Assembly (NCBI GenBank): GCA_963662155.1
Contig: OY759263.1
Location: forward strand, 41,781,084-41,845,083
DNA length: 64,000 nucleotides
Reading direction: 5' to 3'
Source: Lamellibrachia columna
Lineage: Eukaryota; Annelida; Polychaeta; Sabellida; Siboglinidae
A program made the translations under genes and the position numbers. This document shows, one piece after another, positions 37,660 to 49,900 of the stretch. How positions within the stretch are numbered: position 1 is the first letter of the stretch; each line of letters starts with the position of its first letter. A model generated the notes under the pieces. The model worked only from the letters and a program-made list of their open reading frames with translations. It did no database searches and was not told the origin of the DNA.

Positions 37660-38300
37660 TCCAGCTCTTTTAAAACGTCCCCACGTGCGATGCATGTCAA
37701 TATTTACAAAAATTCCTTAAATCCCTCTGCCTGTTAAACTGTCACAAAAATGCACTATTTCACAGACAATAGCTTCTACAAACAAACCTGTAAATATGCC
37801 TGCTCAACTGAACTTATGTCACATCATATGAATTGTTTAATTTCACATATCACAATTTAATACGCCCTACATTCGTGTGACACAAGAAGAAGAAAAATGT
37901 TTTTATTTGACATTTCATTTCACATAATACATATATATATATATACAGGCCTTTAGCCAGGGACCCGTCTGCCCCTGGGTCGAATGTCTTACCACGATGG
38001 GTAATATAAAAATAAAAGATGGGTTTTTCTTTTTACAGGATGAGATTTTTTATAATATAATTGTTTGAACTGTCTTAGTGACTCTTAGGCTTAGCACACG
38101 CGGTCGTGATTCGACGAATGTTGGCGGCAGAATAGCGAATACCGCTGATCTATAATACTATATATTTTTAACCTTGACATTGTTGGAAAATAATGATACT
38201 GCATTTGATCTCTATTGTAATCATGTATGTCATTGGTTTGGAAATGCGTTTCTATGTGCCTATCCATTGCCGCTCTCATTTGAAGAAACAATCTCGTGAC
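37660..38300. other. Intergenic, no gene seen
   Basis: Contains a short (TA)n tract at about 37935. CAGGCCTTTAGCCAGGGACC at about 37945 resembles DNA-transposon termini, but no partner end was found. Confidence 0.45.
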
Positions 38301-38304
38301 CCAG

Positions 38305-38619
38305 ATGTCGTGGGACGAGTTCAAAATGGCACCTGCCAAGCGAGTGAAAAGATGTGATATGTCAACGTCAAAGTTCAGGACAATCGATGCCTTTTTCGTA
38401 GACGTAAATAAAAGCAGCGTTCCTACGATTGTCCCTGAACAGTCCGAGTCAGCATCCTTTGTTACGTTGGTGGAGATCCATAATGTTGATATGCCTGCCG
38501 CTAGTAACCGAGACGCTACTACTATAATGTCGCCCACCGCTGGCACTCTGCAGTGGCCAAGCATGATTGTGGTAAACTTCAAAATTGAGTCTGATTCGTG
38601 CTCCGATTCACATACATAA
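38305..38619 (+). CDS. Orphan ORF, possibly N-terminus of a hAT/ZMYM-like protein
   Basis: An open frame of about 104 codons starting MSWDEFKMAPAKRVKRCD and continuing STSKFRTIDAFFVDVNKSS, ending with a stop. The pattern of basic residues followed by (R/S)TIDxFF is seen at the N-termini of hAT-derived and ZMYM/KIAA1586-like zinc-finger proteins. No downstream zinc finger or transposase domain is visible here. It may be a transposon remnant, a first exon or chance. A longer overlapping antisense frame exists and has no motif. Confidence 0.25.
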   Translation: MSWDEFKMAPAKRVKRCDMSTSKFRTIDAFFVDVNKSSVPTIVPEQSESASFVTLVEIHNVDMPAASNRDATTIMSPTAGTLQWPSMIVVNFKIESDSCSDSHT

Positions 38620-38639
38620 CCGGCGGGTAGGCCCTACTG

Positions 38640-40855
38640 TCAGCAGCAGTTTCCCGGTTCCTCAACTCAAACGGCAGGCAAACCACGAACGATTAGGTCA
38701 TACTGTTTTTTTTCAGTACTAGGCAATACTGAATCTGGATGGTTGCTGTTTTATCAAAGAAGTAATATTTCAATGTATTACTTTCAAAACCAGTTATATT
38801 ACTGAGTGCTATATCTTACTCTTACAGTTGTAAGGCTAGAGGTAAGCCTTTTAGAGTTTGTCCATTTCTTAACCCAGTTTTTTATATTCTATTTTTATTT
38901 GTTGTCTTCTTTTATTTTTAGTGTCAAGCATTTGATTTTTAGTGTGATTGTAATCATATTTGTTCGTATTAGACGTATTTGCATGTATGTACTTAAAGTC
39001 TTAAGATGCTTCAAACATTACTTCTATGTTAATATATTTAAAATAAAGTTTCAAGTTACTTTTTTATGAACCTTGATGTGTTGGCTCTTCTTCTATTAGT
39101 ATTACTGTGCAGGTGATAACGCCAACCTCGCTGCACAGCTAGTAAGACTCGATTGGGCCAATAATGGTTAAACCGGACTTGGCCTGCCATTGAAAAAACC
39201 TAAATTGGCCAATAATGGCTGTCATTTGACATTTGCTCAACTTGCACTGGCTTAACAAAAACAAAATGGGTCAAGAATGACTGGCACTATATCAGCCAGC
39301 ATTGGCTTGTCATTGAAAAAACTTAATTGGGCCACTAATGGCTGTCATAGACGTGAAGGCTTCTGCAGAAGCCGTTCACCCGTTTATATTTTTTAGAATG
39401 TTCAAGACTGGCAAAATGGCCTGTGTATATATCCATGTTGAATTATAATTTTAAATAATACAGGTGTATATGGTTGTAAGTAAACATGGTATATATTAAG
39501 GTAAACAAATAAATAGGGTCAGGAGACTCCTCTAAGACTTTGATAGTCGCTATCGAGGATCCACCTTACAAAATAAAACTAAATCAGTTGATCAAACATT
39601 CTTCCGAGAAGAGAAGAAGGAAAAATAAAACATAATAATATCATCTCTGTGTGTGTGTGCGTGCGCGTGCGCATGCGCATGCGCATGTATATGTTCGTGT
39701 ATTAATATTCTCGCTTGATTATGTGTGTTTGTAGCTTAGGCTCCTTTTAGTATAAGGGTGACAGGTGGTTGTATTATTTAATGTTGCATACATATATAGC
39801 AATTTTGCTTTGTGCATAAATCCTGATAATTTTGTAAAAAAAATTAGTTTTGCATACTGAGCAAATCCCTGTAAGCTGTGTGTATTAAGCTTTTCTTGAA
39901 CTATAGTGAGAATATTATTAAGTAAAAATGGTAAATTATGCCAGACATTTCTTTGCAAATTTATGTTTAATTTTATTTATAAGTATATATTTTCTTGATT
40001 CGTGCATCATAATTATGTATGTCATAGTTGAAGATTAACCTCCAGTTTTGTAAATAAACTGGTAAATTGTTGCGTAAATATTTATAATAAAAAAAAATTA
40101 ATTGTTGTAATTTAAGAATGTCATCTGCTTTTAACATGCTGAGTTTTTTATGGAGTGGATCTGTGTGTGTAATTATAATTACTATTCTATTTGTTTGAAA
40201 ACCCCAAGCCATGATAAACAGGAAGGTCAATTGTGGTCTGACCCCTAGATGGATCATCCCAACAAAGTGGCAATTCACCCAACCACTGTGAGAACAAACC
40301 AGCAGATATTACTTATTTGTACAACCACTAACAGTTTCTCAAAGTTAGTTAAATGCCCCAGTAGGGGCGTAGTCCTGCTGGGCCAAAAACTGACTCGTTT
40401 GGGAAATTTGGAACATTGTTAAAATGCAAGAAACACATGTAATAAACATGTATTTTACATATGTAATCATTATTAAATGTATACCACTAAAGTTACTTGA
40501 CAATAACCATGCAAATTTTTTATAAACTGATGATGAAAACCATAACATCATGTGACATTGTGCGCTGGTTCATTTTGGGAAATATAATTATTGCACAGTA
40601 GTCATGACAAATGTATTCATAATCTAATTATTTGGAGCCTATTTCTTCTGCTTCTTGATGTGTTGATAGTAATGATAAGATGGTATCTGGTACAGCAAGA
40701 AGGTTCATGTGCCTATGCTAAGAATAATATGTATATTACTCTCAATCTCTACAGAAATTTATGTAACATTTTGTAGTAAAGTTTCCATTCCATTATGTTA
40801 GGGAACTTGTCTCAACGAGTTTCCCTGCTCACAAATGATTCTCTTTTGCCACACC
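38640..40855. other. Intergenic / upstream of the GTF3C2-like gene
   Basis: No gene supported. At 39150-39350 a diverged block (TTGGGCCAATAATGG, CTGCCATTGAAAAAACCTAA, AATGGCTGTCAT) recurs about three times. At 39645-39690 there is a GTGTGCGTGCGCATGCGC tract. The 5' UTR exon and promoter of the downstream gene should lie in this region but were not identified. Confidence 0.5.
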
Positions 40856-40860
40856 TACAG

Positions 40861-40965
40861 ATGGTGAAGCATTGATCATGTCAACAAGACGGTCTCGCGG
40901 AGGCCTCAAAGAATGCAACCAGGAGAGGGAATCATCTGATGCAAAGAAAACAAGGCCAGAACGAA
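40861..40965 (+). CDS. GTF3C2: GTF3C2-like exon 1 (first recognised coding exon)
   Basis: Acceptor ACACCTACAG and donor GTAAGT. The ATG at 40878 starts [20 protein letters not shown]. The exon is also open upstream of this ATG (DGEALI if preceded by G), so further upstream coding sequence cannot be excluded. Exit phase 1. Confidence 0.72.
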
Positions 40966-43900
40966 GTAAGTTATGTTGGACTTGATTGTGTCATCTGATG
41001 TGCATCTTACAGGTACAAGGTTTGTCATTAAGCTGTTCCATTCATAAAAACTATTTAAATCGTACGTACAGCATTTTCTGTAAAAAATAAAAACCTGTGA
41101 ATTGGTGTTATGCAAATGAAAGTGACAGTCATATAGGGGAAACGGGCTGGTTGTCACAAAAACAGCATAATTCTGGATTGCTGTTCGAATTGTTACCTGA
41201 TCAAAGCTTTGATGAAACTGCAAATATCTCCCGCATATAAAAAGTGCATAAATAAACCCTTAATTTACATATTTGTGCAATAACACATCTTATGATGTCT
41301 CCAAAAGTGTTACAATTTAACCCGATGCAGGGCATGTTCTAACAGCCATTTCTAAAATCGTGAAACATCTCCAAATAAATTAATCTGGAATATTTAGTAT
41401 TTAAATTATAATTTGTGAAAAATTACTACTTTATCTGTGAGCATTTCTACTGAAACTACTCAATTCAATGCAAGCATAGCATAGCCGCTCGGGGTACCAT
41501 AACAAATTACCATTTTTTCTTTACAGTTTCACTGTTTTATGGTTTGGAGATGTGCCAAGGATTGACATAACTCTAGTGTCAGTAAGAATACCAACTAATA
41601 ATATATCTTATTATGTCAGAAATTATTGATATTGAATCTAAGGGTTGGTTTCAATTGTATAATTTGTTATTAATTGCGATGTAATTGTAATTAAGCCCCA
41701 CCCTGGCAGCAAGATGCATGAATTCACCTAAAACCGGGTCTAAGAAGAGCAGTAATGAAACATGTAATCTTCTTTGATAAAACACTGTAGTTGTACTCAA
41801 CCTATGAACTATTACAATTTACCCTTTCTGAAGCATTGTAATTGTTTATGAAGCACTGTGATTGTTTCTCAAGCACTGTACTTGTGATTGACTGTTTCGA
41901 AGCAATGTAACTGTAACCAATTTTTTTAAGTATTTTTTATTGTGATTGAACCCAGCCCTGATTGAAATGTTGCTGCCCACAGGTCGACGATCAACAAATG
42001 TCACAGAGATGTCACCATGTGAAAGAGTTGTCAGAGGAAAAGGAAGCCTGAGAGATCGGCCAAAAGACCAGAAAGAGAAGCTTGAGAGTCAAAGTTCTAC
42101 TGCAGCCAGCAGTGGTGCCAGTGATGTTGAACCTACTCCCAAGAAGGGTAGAGGAAGAACAAGAAAAAGCATAAACAGCGACACTTCTGTAACTCCAGTA
42201 AAAACACCTGATAAAAGCCAAGATGTATATTCAGTGGAAGCAAAGTCAGAACTTCCCAGTGGTCAGACAGATGGCAGCAGCAAAGGGAGAGAACTGCCAA
42301 CAACATCTAGAAGAACATCGTGCTCAGCCCATCAAGTAGAAGAGGCTAGTTGGAGCAAGCCACCACATTCAGACCATGAATTTAATAGTCGACTAAAGAA
42401 TACTCAAAGTTTAGAAGAAAATGGCAGTTTACAAAAGGACTTCCAAAACATGTCACATAGGGACAAACTGAATAACAGTGCTGGGGCCAGACATTCTGAA
42501 TCTATGGAATCGCCATCTGTAAGGCAGAGGGGACGTTCACGGAGAAGTCACCACCTGAACGAAAGTGGTCTTTCGGATGGTTTCTCTCCCACAAACCAAA
42601 TCAACAGTTCAAACGAGAAAGCTACTTGTTCATGCACCACTGAATCTGATTGCAGACTCGGACAACCTAGTGAGATAAATCAAGACAATTGTTTGGATAG
42701 GAAACAGGCAAAGTCAGAACATTCATCTGAAACGATGAAACAGACTCCCAGGAAAAGAAGCCATGACAGCATGGTTGATATACCCCTAGTGACCAACCAT
42801 GGAAGAAAAAAACGGGGAAGGCCCAGAAAAAACCAAACCCATGATGGTGGTTTAGAATCCTCAACACATGATGTCCCATGTTCCTCAGATAAGGAACATT
42901 CATCTGAAACGATGAAACAAACTCCCAGGAAAATAAGCCATGACAGCATGGTTGATATACCCCTAGTGACCAACCATGGAAGAAAAAAACGGGGAAGGCC
43001 CAGAAAAAACCAAACCCATGATGGTGGTTTAGAATCCTCAACACATGATGTCCCATGTTCCTCAGATAAGGAAAGGGGTTTATCTGACATGGTTGGGCCA
43101 CTGATGAAGAAACGGGGAAGAGCTAAGAAAATAATGGGTGACCATATTGAAGTGGGACCGGAAAGTGAGCAAAATACCAGTTTTGGTTCGGAAACATCAG
43201 ATGAGGAATCCCTTGGGAAGAAGCCGAAAAAGAGTAGAAGGAAAAAATTCCCACAGAAATTGAAGGAAAGACCAGAGGATGTTGTAGAGGAAGAAGTCGG
43301 AAACCTCAGAGATACCAAGAAAGGTGGCAAGAGTGAAAAGAAGCGACCGAAAGTGAAAGTTGATGATAAGGTAGGGCCAGTGCTTCAGTTTGGTGCAATA
43401 TTTCATGATTTTCATCCTTGAAAGCAAGGATGAAAGTCCAGTTATATGTTTGCAGGTTTCAACAGACGCTCAAAATACTAAATGAATTGTCACCAGTCTA
43501 CTGATACTACAATCATCTTCTGCCATTCAAGTGGGGCCGCCATTGATAAAGACATATTTGTGAAACAGCACATTTTAAAATTACTATCACTTATTTAAAT
43601 ATTAGTTGTAGTTGTCCAATGTTCTACACAGGTTACATTTATGAACGTTTATAAACCCTGCATGTATCCCAGGGTTGGGATAATATTTTTTTTAGAACAC
43701 TGATTGCAACTTTTTAATGAGGCTTTGTAATTGAACCAAACCTGGCCATAAGAGTGCATGAATTCACCTTTAGACCGGTCTAAAAACGAGCAGAACTAAT
43801 ACATGTAAATCTTCTTTTTATAAAATGTAGTTTATAAAAAGATATGGTAACAATGACATTTTTTTTACCAAATGCAATTCAATCAACCCACGAACCATTG

Positions 43901-46900
43901 CAATTGACCCTTTATGAAGCATTGTATTTGATTTTTTGAAGCACAACCATAATCGTAATTCTAATACATTTTTTGAAGCAAAATTAAAAAACCGGTCAAA
44001 ATGTTCTCGACCCCCTCCAATTGTAATTAAATTTGGTAGACATGTTTTACTTATTGTGAATTCAGACTTGTAAAAAAAAATCATGCCTCTTAACATGTAT
44101 GTAGACATAACTTTGGCCCTAATGGTGCTACACTACTAATATTGGTCTTAAAAATAAAGCTAAGACTATCCTATCCATAGATATGCATCAGATGACAATA
44201 AAAAATATTTTGTTGCAAATATCATTGACCTTTGACCTTGACCCCAAATCAGTAAACCCCGATTTTTAACAAATTGGATCTTTAGCAAGTTCATTTTATC
44301 AACAAGTTTCTTTAAAAAAGTGGAATTACTGTATCCTAAGAACTTATATTTGAACCATTGTAATATTTTGTTTGATTAGATCCCTTAATTTAGAAACTAT
44401 ATTTCCTTCAGGAGCAGCGGACATGTCTGCACTGCAAGGAAGAGTTTGAAACTGCACTGGTGATGCGAAGACACCTGATGAGTGCCCATCACCGGGTGGT
44501 ACGTGTGTGCCACTTTCTAATTGATACAGGTCTTGTTAATAAACTACACTAAACATCAGAGCACAACACTTTAATGTATGACAAAATTACTTCCAGGTAA
44601 AATGTGAAGCCACTTAGCTATCCAGATGGAGGCAAGCTAGTTTTGTATCGAGTGGAACCCCAAATGAATGGCCTCCATGATCTACTACCCTCGTTTCCCG
44701 ACTGTTTTTATATCGACACTGTATAAATGACCCCTCATCAACAACCCCGTCTAAAACATGATCAAACGTCAGGTCAGTTTAAATTTTATTCCTGACAAAC
44801 CATCGCCTCTGATGAAATCTGTTAGGCAACAGCACTCTTTACTAAACAATCACATGGTCGTAAAAATGACACAATTATGTTTAGCAAAGTGTCAGAAGAT
44901 GAGATATTCCACCTAAATTTATTTGTTTTGTGATAATAATCCTTTTAAAATTAATCGGCTGTGAATAATTATAGTTTTAACGATATGAATTGCCTGTGAT
45001 CGCAATGATGTTTAACCTTTGATTGCTGACACCCATAAACCCTTTGCGCAGTGGACTCCTGCTAACCCAGAGGGGGTCTTCAATATGTCGCGGCTGTTTC
45101 GCATCCTTGGAAAACTGGCATGCCTAAAATGTGGGAAGGAAACTCGACATCCACAGTACTACAAGTTCCACGCAGACTGGTGTGGGAGAGAGGTAAGTAC
45201 ATCCAATGTACTACAAGTTCCATGCATACTGGTGTGGGAGAGAGGTAAGTACATCCACAGTACTACAAGTTCAATGCAGACTGGTGTGGGAGAGAGGTAA
45301 GTACATTCACAGTACTACAAGTTCAATGCAGACTGGTGTGGGAGAGAGGTAAGTACATCCAATGTACTACAAGTTCCATGCATACTGGTGTGGGAGAGAG
45401 GTAAGTACATCCACAGTACTACAAGTTCAATGCAGACTGGTGTGGGAGAGAGGTAAGTACATCTAATGTACTACAAGTTCCATGCATACTGGTGTGGGAG
45501 AGAGGTAAGTACATCCAATGTACTACAAGTTCCATGCATACTGGTGTGGGAGAGAGGTAAGTACATCCACAGTACTACAAGTTCAATGCAGACTGGTGTG
45601 GGAGAGAGGTAAGTACATCCACAGTACTACAAGTTCAATGCAGACTGGTGTGGGAGAGAGGTAAGTACATCCACAGTACTACAAGTTCCATGCATACTGG
45701 TGTGGGAGAGAGGTAAGTACATCCACAATACTACAAGTTCAATGCAGACTGGTGTGGGAGAGAGGTAAGTACATCCACAATACTACAAGTTCATTGCAGA
45801 CTGGTGTGAGAGGAAGGTAAGTACATCCAATGTACTACAAGTTCCATGCATACTGGTGTGGGAGAGAGGTAAGTACATCCACAGTACTACAAGTTCCATG
45901 CAGACTGGTGTGGGAGAGAGGTAAGTACATCCACAGTACTACAAGTTCCATGCATACTGGTGTGGGAGAGAGGTAAGTACATCCACAGTACTACAAGTTC
46001 CATGCATACTGGTGTGGGAGAGAGGTAAGTACATCCAATGTACTACAAGTTCCATGCATACTGGTGTGGGAGAGAGGTAAGTACATCCACAGTACTACAA
46101 GTTCCATGCAGACTGGTGTGGGAGAGAGGTAAGTACATCCAATGTACTACAAGTTCCATGCATACTGGTGTGGGAGAGAGGTAAGTACATCCAATGTACT
46201 ACAAGTTCCACGCACACTGGTGTGGGAGAGAGGTAAGTACATCTAATGTACTACAAGTTCCATGCATACTGGTGTGGGAGAGAGGTAAGTACATCCACAG
46301 TACTACAAGTTCAATGCATACTGGTGTGGGAGAGCGGTAAGTACATCCAATGTACTACAAGTTCCATGCATACTGGTGTGGGAGAGAGGTAAGTACATCC
46401 AATGTACTACAAGTTCCATGCATACTGGTGTGGGAGAGAGGTAAGTACATCCACAGTACTACAAGTTCAATGCATACTGGTGTGGGAGAGAGGTAAGTAC
46501 ATCCAATGTACTACAAGTTCCATGCATACTGGTGTGGGAGAGAGGTAAGTACATCCACAATACTACAAGTTCCATGCATACTGGTGTGGGAGAGAGGTAA
46601 GTACATCCACAGTACTACAAGTTCCATGCATACTGGTGTGGGAGAGAGGTAAGTACATCCAATGTACTACAAGTTCCATGCATACTGGTGTGGGAGAGAG
46701 GTAAGTACATCCAATGTACTACAAGTTCCACGCACACTGGTGTGGGAGAGAGGTAAGTACATCTAATGTACTACAAGTTCCATGCATACTGGTGTGGGAG
46801 AGAGGTAAGTACATCCACAGTACTACAAGTTCCATGCATACTGGTGTGGGAGAGAGGTAAGTACATCCACAGTACTACAAGTTCCATGCATACTGGTGTG

Positions 46901-49900
46901 GGAGAGAGGTAAGTACATCCAATGTACTACAAGTTCCATGCATACTGGTGTGGGAGAGAGGTAAGTACATCCAATGTACTACAAGTTCCATGCATACTGG
47001 TGTGGGAGAGAGGTAAGTACATCCAATGTACTACAAGTTCCATGCATACTGGTGTGGGAGAGAGGTAAGTACATCCAATGTACTACAAGTTCCATGCATA
47101 CTGGTGTGGGAGAGAGGTAAGTACATCCAATGTACTACAAGTTCCACGCACACTGGTGTGGGAGGGAGGTAAGTACATCCAATGTACTACAAGTTCCACG
47201 CACACTGGTGTGGGAGAGAGGTAAGTACATCTACTGTACTATAAGTTCCTGGTGTGGTAGGGAGATAAGTACAGTCTGCCCCGGCAGAGTTTTTCATAAT
47301 ATGAATATTGATAAGCAAAACCAATCTTGTCCATTTATCCTATTTATGGTACATGTGATGACCTCAGTGGTTCCTATTCTGTTTGATTTAAATCATTTGA
47401 TTTAAATCATTGATTTAAATCGCTCAAAAAAAAAAAATCATTGATTTATGATTTTTTTTACTTCCGGTTTTTTTAATCGCTGATTTATATGAATTTAACA
47501 CAAATAATTGTTTACAAGCATCGAGATCAGCAAAGTTTTGTGTGTTTTTTAATACAAAAGCACAAAGTGTGCACACTTGTGTAGCTGTATTGACACCAGA
47601 TAGGCTGATAGTAAAATATTTTATGACATTGTGTATACCAGATTTCAAAAAAATCAAATAAATAAAAAAAATCAAATAAATAAAAAAAATCTGATTTAAA
47701 TTTTAAAAATCCGATTTTGTTTTTAAATCATGATTTTTTTTAACCATGCTTCAGGACCAAGCAATTTGATTCTACTGAGCGGCTGATTCACTTTTAAATT
47801 AACTTCCCCGCCAAAATGCACTCGGTGATGTGCACATGAATATACAGTGTGTCAGACATTGAGTGTTATTTTGTCCGTACTGAATTACTGCGCAGGAGCT
47901 ACAAAGTTTTATAAATTGGTATTCTTGAGTGATACATTTTCACAGCTTAGTTACATAAATCTTGCAAGGGCGTGTTCGTGTTGCAATATTTCACTTTGTA
48001 ATGATTTGTTGTTTTACTTATACGATGATATATAGTTTTTTGTGTCAAAAACATTGATTTCAAGCTACGATGTATTGTTTTTATGTATCTGATTCTACTG
48101 AGTGGCAAATTTATTCTGTTAAGCAGGGCATTTAAACACAGCGGAATAGGGAACTAGGCTGTCCCAGCCATTTTTATTCTGCTAAACGGCTGATTCTGTT
48201 GTCTGTGATTTTGTTACGCGGAGTTGACTGTATTAATATTTGCAAGTGTCTCCCTCTGGCAGCATGAGACAATGACATGCGAGTTGTGCGGACATGTCAT
48301 TAAGACGATGTATCTGTCACAACACATGCGCCACAGTCACACACCGAAGACGCCAAAGGGCAAGGAGAAGCAGCCAGCAAAGGAGGCCGTGGACGAGGAG
48401 GTCTGCCTCACGCCACTTGGACGAGTGCGGCGGAAGGCAGCCACCAAGTGAGTGTCCAAGGAACTAGTGTGAAATTAAATGTCGATGTAGAGTAGGACTA
48501 AAGACAGCATGCCATGTATTGTACATCAAGTCACCTCACCTATCCTCTTTGAGCCTAGTGGCCAGTAAGGCTACTAAGCATTCACAAACAACTACCAAAT
48601 TATGTTTCTGTGACATGGGTGATTAACTGTCATTACATATTGCCAAAGTAAAGGTTGGGCTAATGTATGGATGAGAGACATGGCGTATTACACAATCTCA
48701 GTATTACACAATCCATGTTACGGAAGAAAAAACGGGAAGATTTAACGTTTCGTAACCAACAATTAGTAATGAAGCACTATGGGAAAGAACCAACTGAACA
48801 TCAAATGAGTAGGAGGAAGTGGAGCTGGAGAGGCCACACTCTCAGGAAGTGGAGCTGGTGAGGCCACACTCTCAGGAAGTGGAGCTGGAGAGGCCACACT
48901 CTCAAGAAGTGGAGCTGTGGAGGCCACACTCTCAGGAAGTGGAGCTGGAGAGGCCACACTCTCAAGAAGTGGAGCTGGAGAGGCCACACTCTCAAGAAGT
49001 GGAGCTGGAGAGGCCACGCTCTCAGGAAGTAGAGCTGGAGAGGCCACACTCTCAGGAAGTGGAGCTGGAGAGGCAACACTCTCCAGAAGTGGAGCTGGTG
49101 AGGCCACACTCTCAGGAAGTGGAGCTGGAGAGGCCACACTCTCAAGGAGTGGAGCTGGAGAGGCCACACTCTCAGGAAGTGGAGCTGGAGAGGCCACACT
49201 CTCAAGAAGTGGAGCTGGAGAGGCCACACTCTCAAGAAGTGGAGCTGGAGAGGCCACGCTCTCAGGAAGTAGAGCTGGAGAGGCCACACTCTCAGGAAGT
49301 GGAGCTGGAGAGGCCACACTCTCAGGAAGTTGAGCTGGAGAGGCCACACTCTCCAGAAGTGGAGCTGGAGAGACATACTCTCAGGAAGTGGAGCTGGAGA
49401 GGCAACACTCTCCAGAAGTGGAGCTGGTGAGGCCACACTCTCAGGAAGTGAAGCTGGAGAGGCCACACTCTCAAGAAGTGGAGCTGGAGAGGCCACACTC
49501 TCAGGAAGCCAACACAACACAGCACAAGACAGGCACTCACATGGAACCCTCAGGGCAAAGGGGAGGCTGAGAAACACCTGGCACAGAGAGGTGGAAGCAG
49601 AGGTGACAAAAGCAGCTTGTAGATGGAAATAACTGGAAATGTGAGGCCCAAACTATGTCCAGTGGAAAGAAGTCATTAATGGCTTATGCTCAGCCAGGGA
49701 ATGGAAAAGCTTAAGTCTTGAAAGTCACATAGCATGATACATGTTTGTTTTCAAAAGATTTATCCTAAGCAGTATGTAACAAGTTCAACCAAATGCAGAA
49801 GTATACTTACTGGGTAGATATTACTTCTGATGCATTGGTTATTTTTTATTCATAGCTGTTCGATTTAGACAGATCAACAGTTGATTAAAAATCTGCAGAA

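Noticed and set aside
41946..41982. ATG at 41946 as the start of the large exon-2 protein
   Set aside because: A strong acceptor (CTGCCCACAG) lies after it, and exon 1 at 40861-40965 joins in phase, so the upstream codons are intronic.
42667..43330. Antisense frames of 144 and 216 codons opposite exon 2
   Set aside because: Shadow of the coding exon; repeated only because the exon has a 177-bp duplication.
45193..45300. Extension of exon 4 through the first two array units as coding sequence
   Set aside because: It ends in TAA and breaks phase with exon 5; the first GTAAGT donor gives a continuous protein.
45147..47265. CRISPR-like array of regularly spaced direct repeats
   Set aside because: The whole 52-bp unit repeats with no unique spacers, and the context is a eukaryotic intron.
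48763..49632. Glu/Arg/Pro-rich and Leu-rich repeat proteins on both strands
   Set aside because: Translations of the 30-bp array derived from a dead LINE tail.
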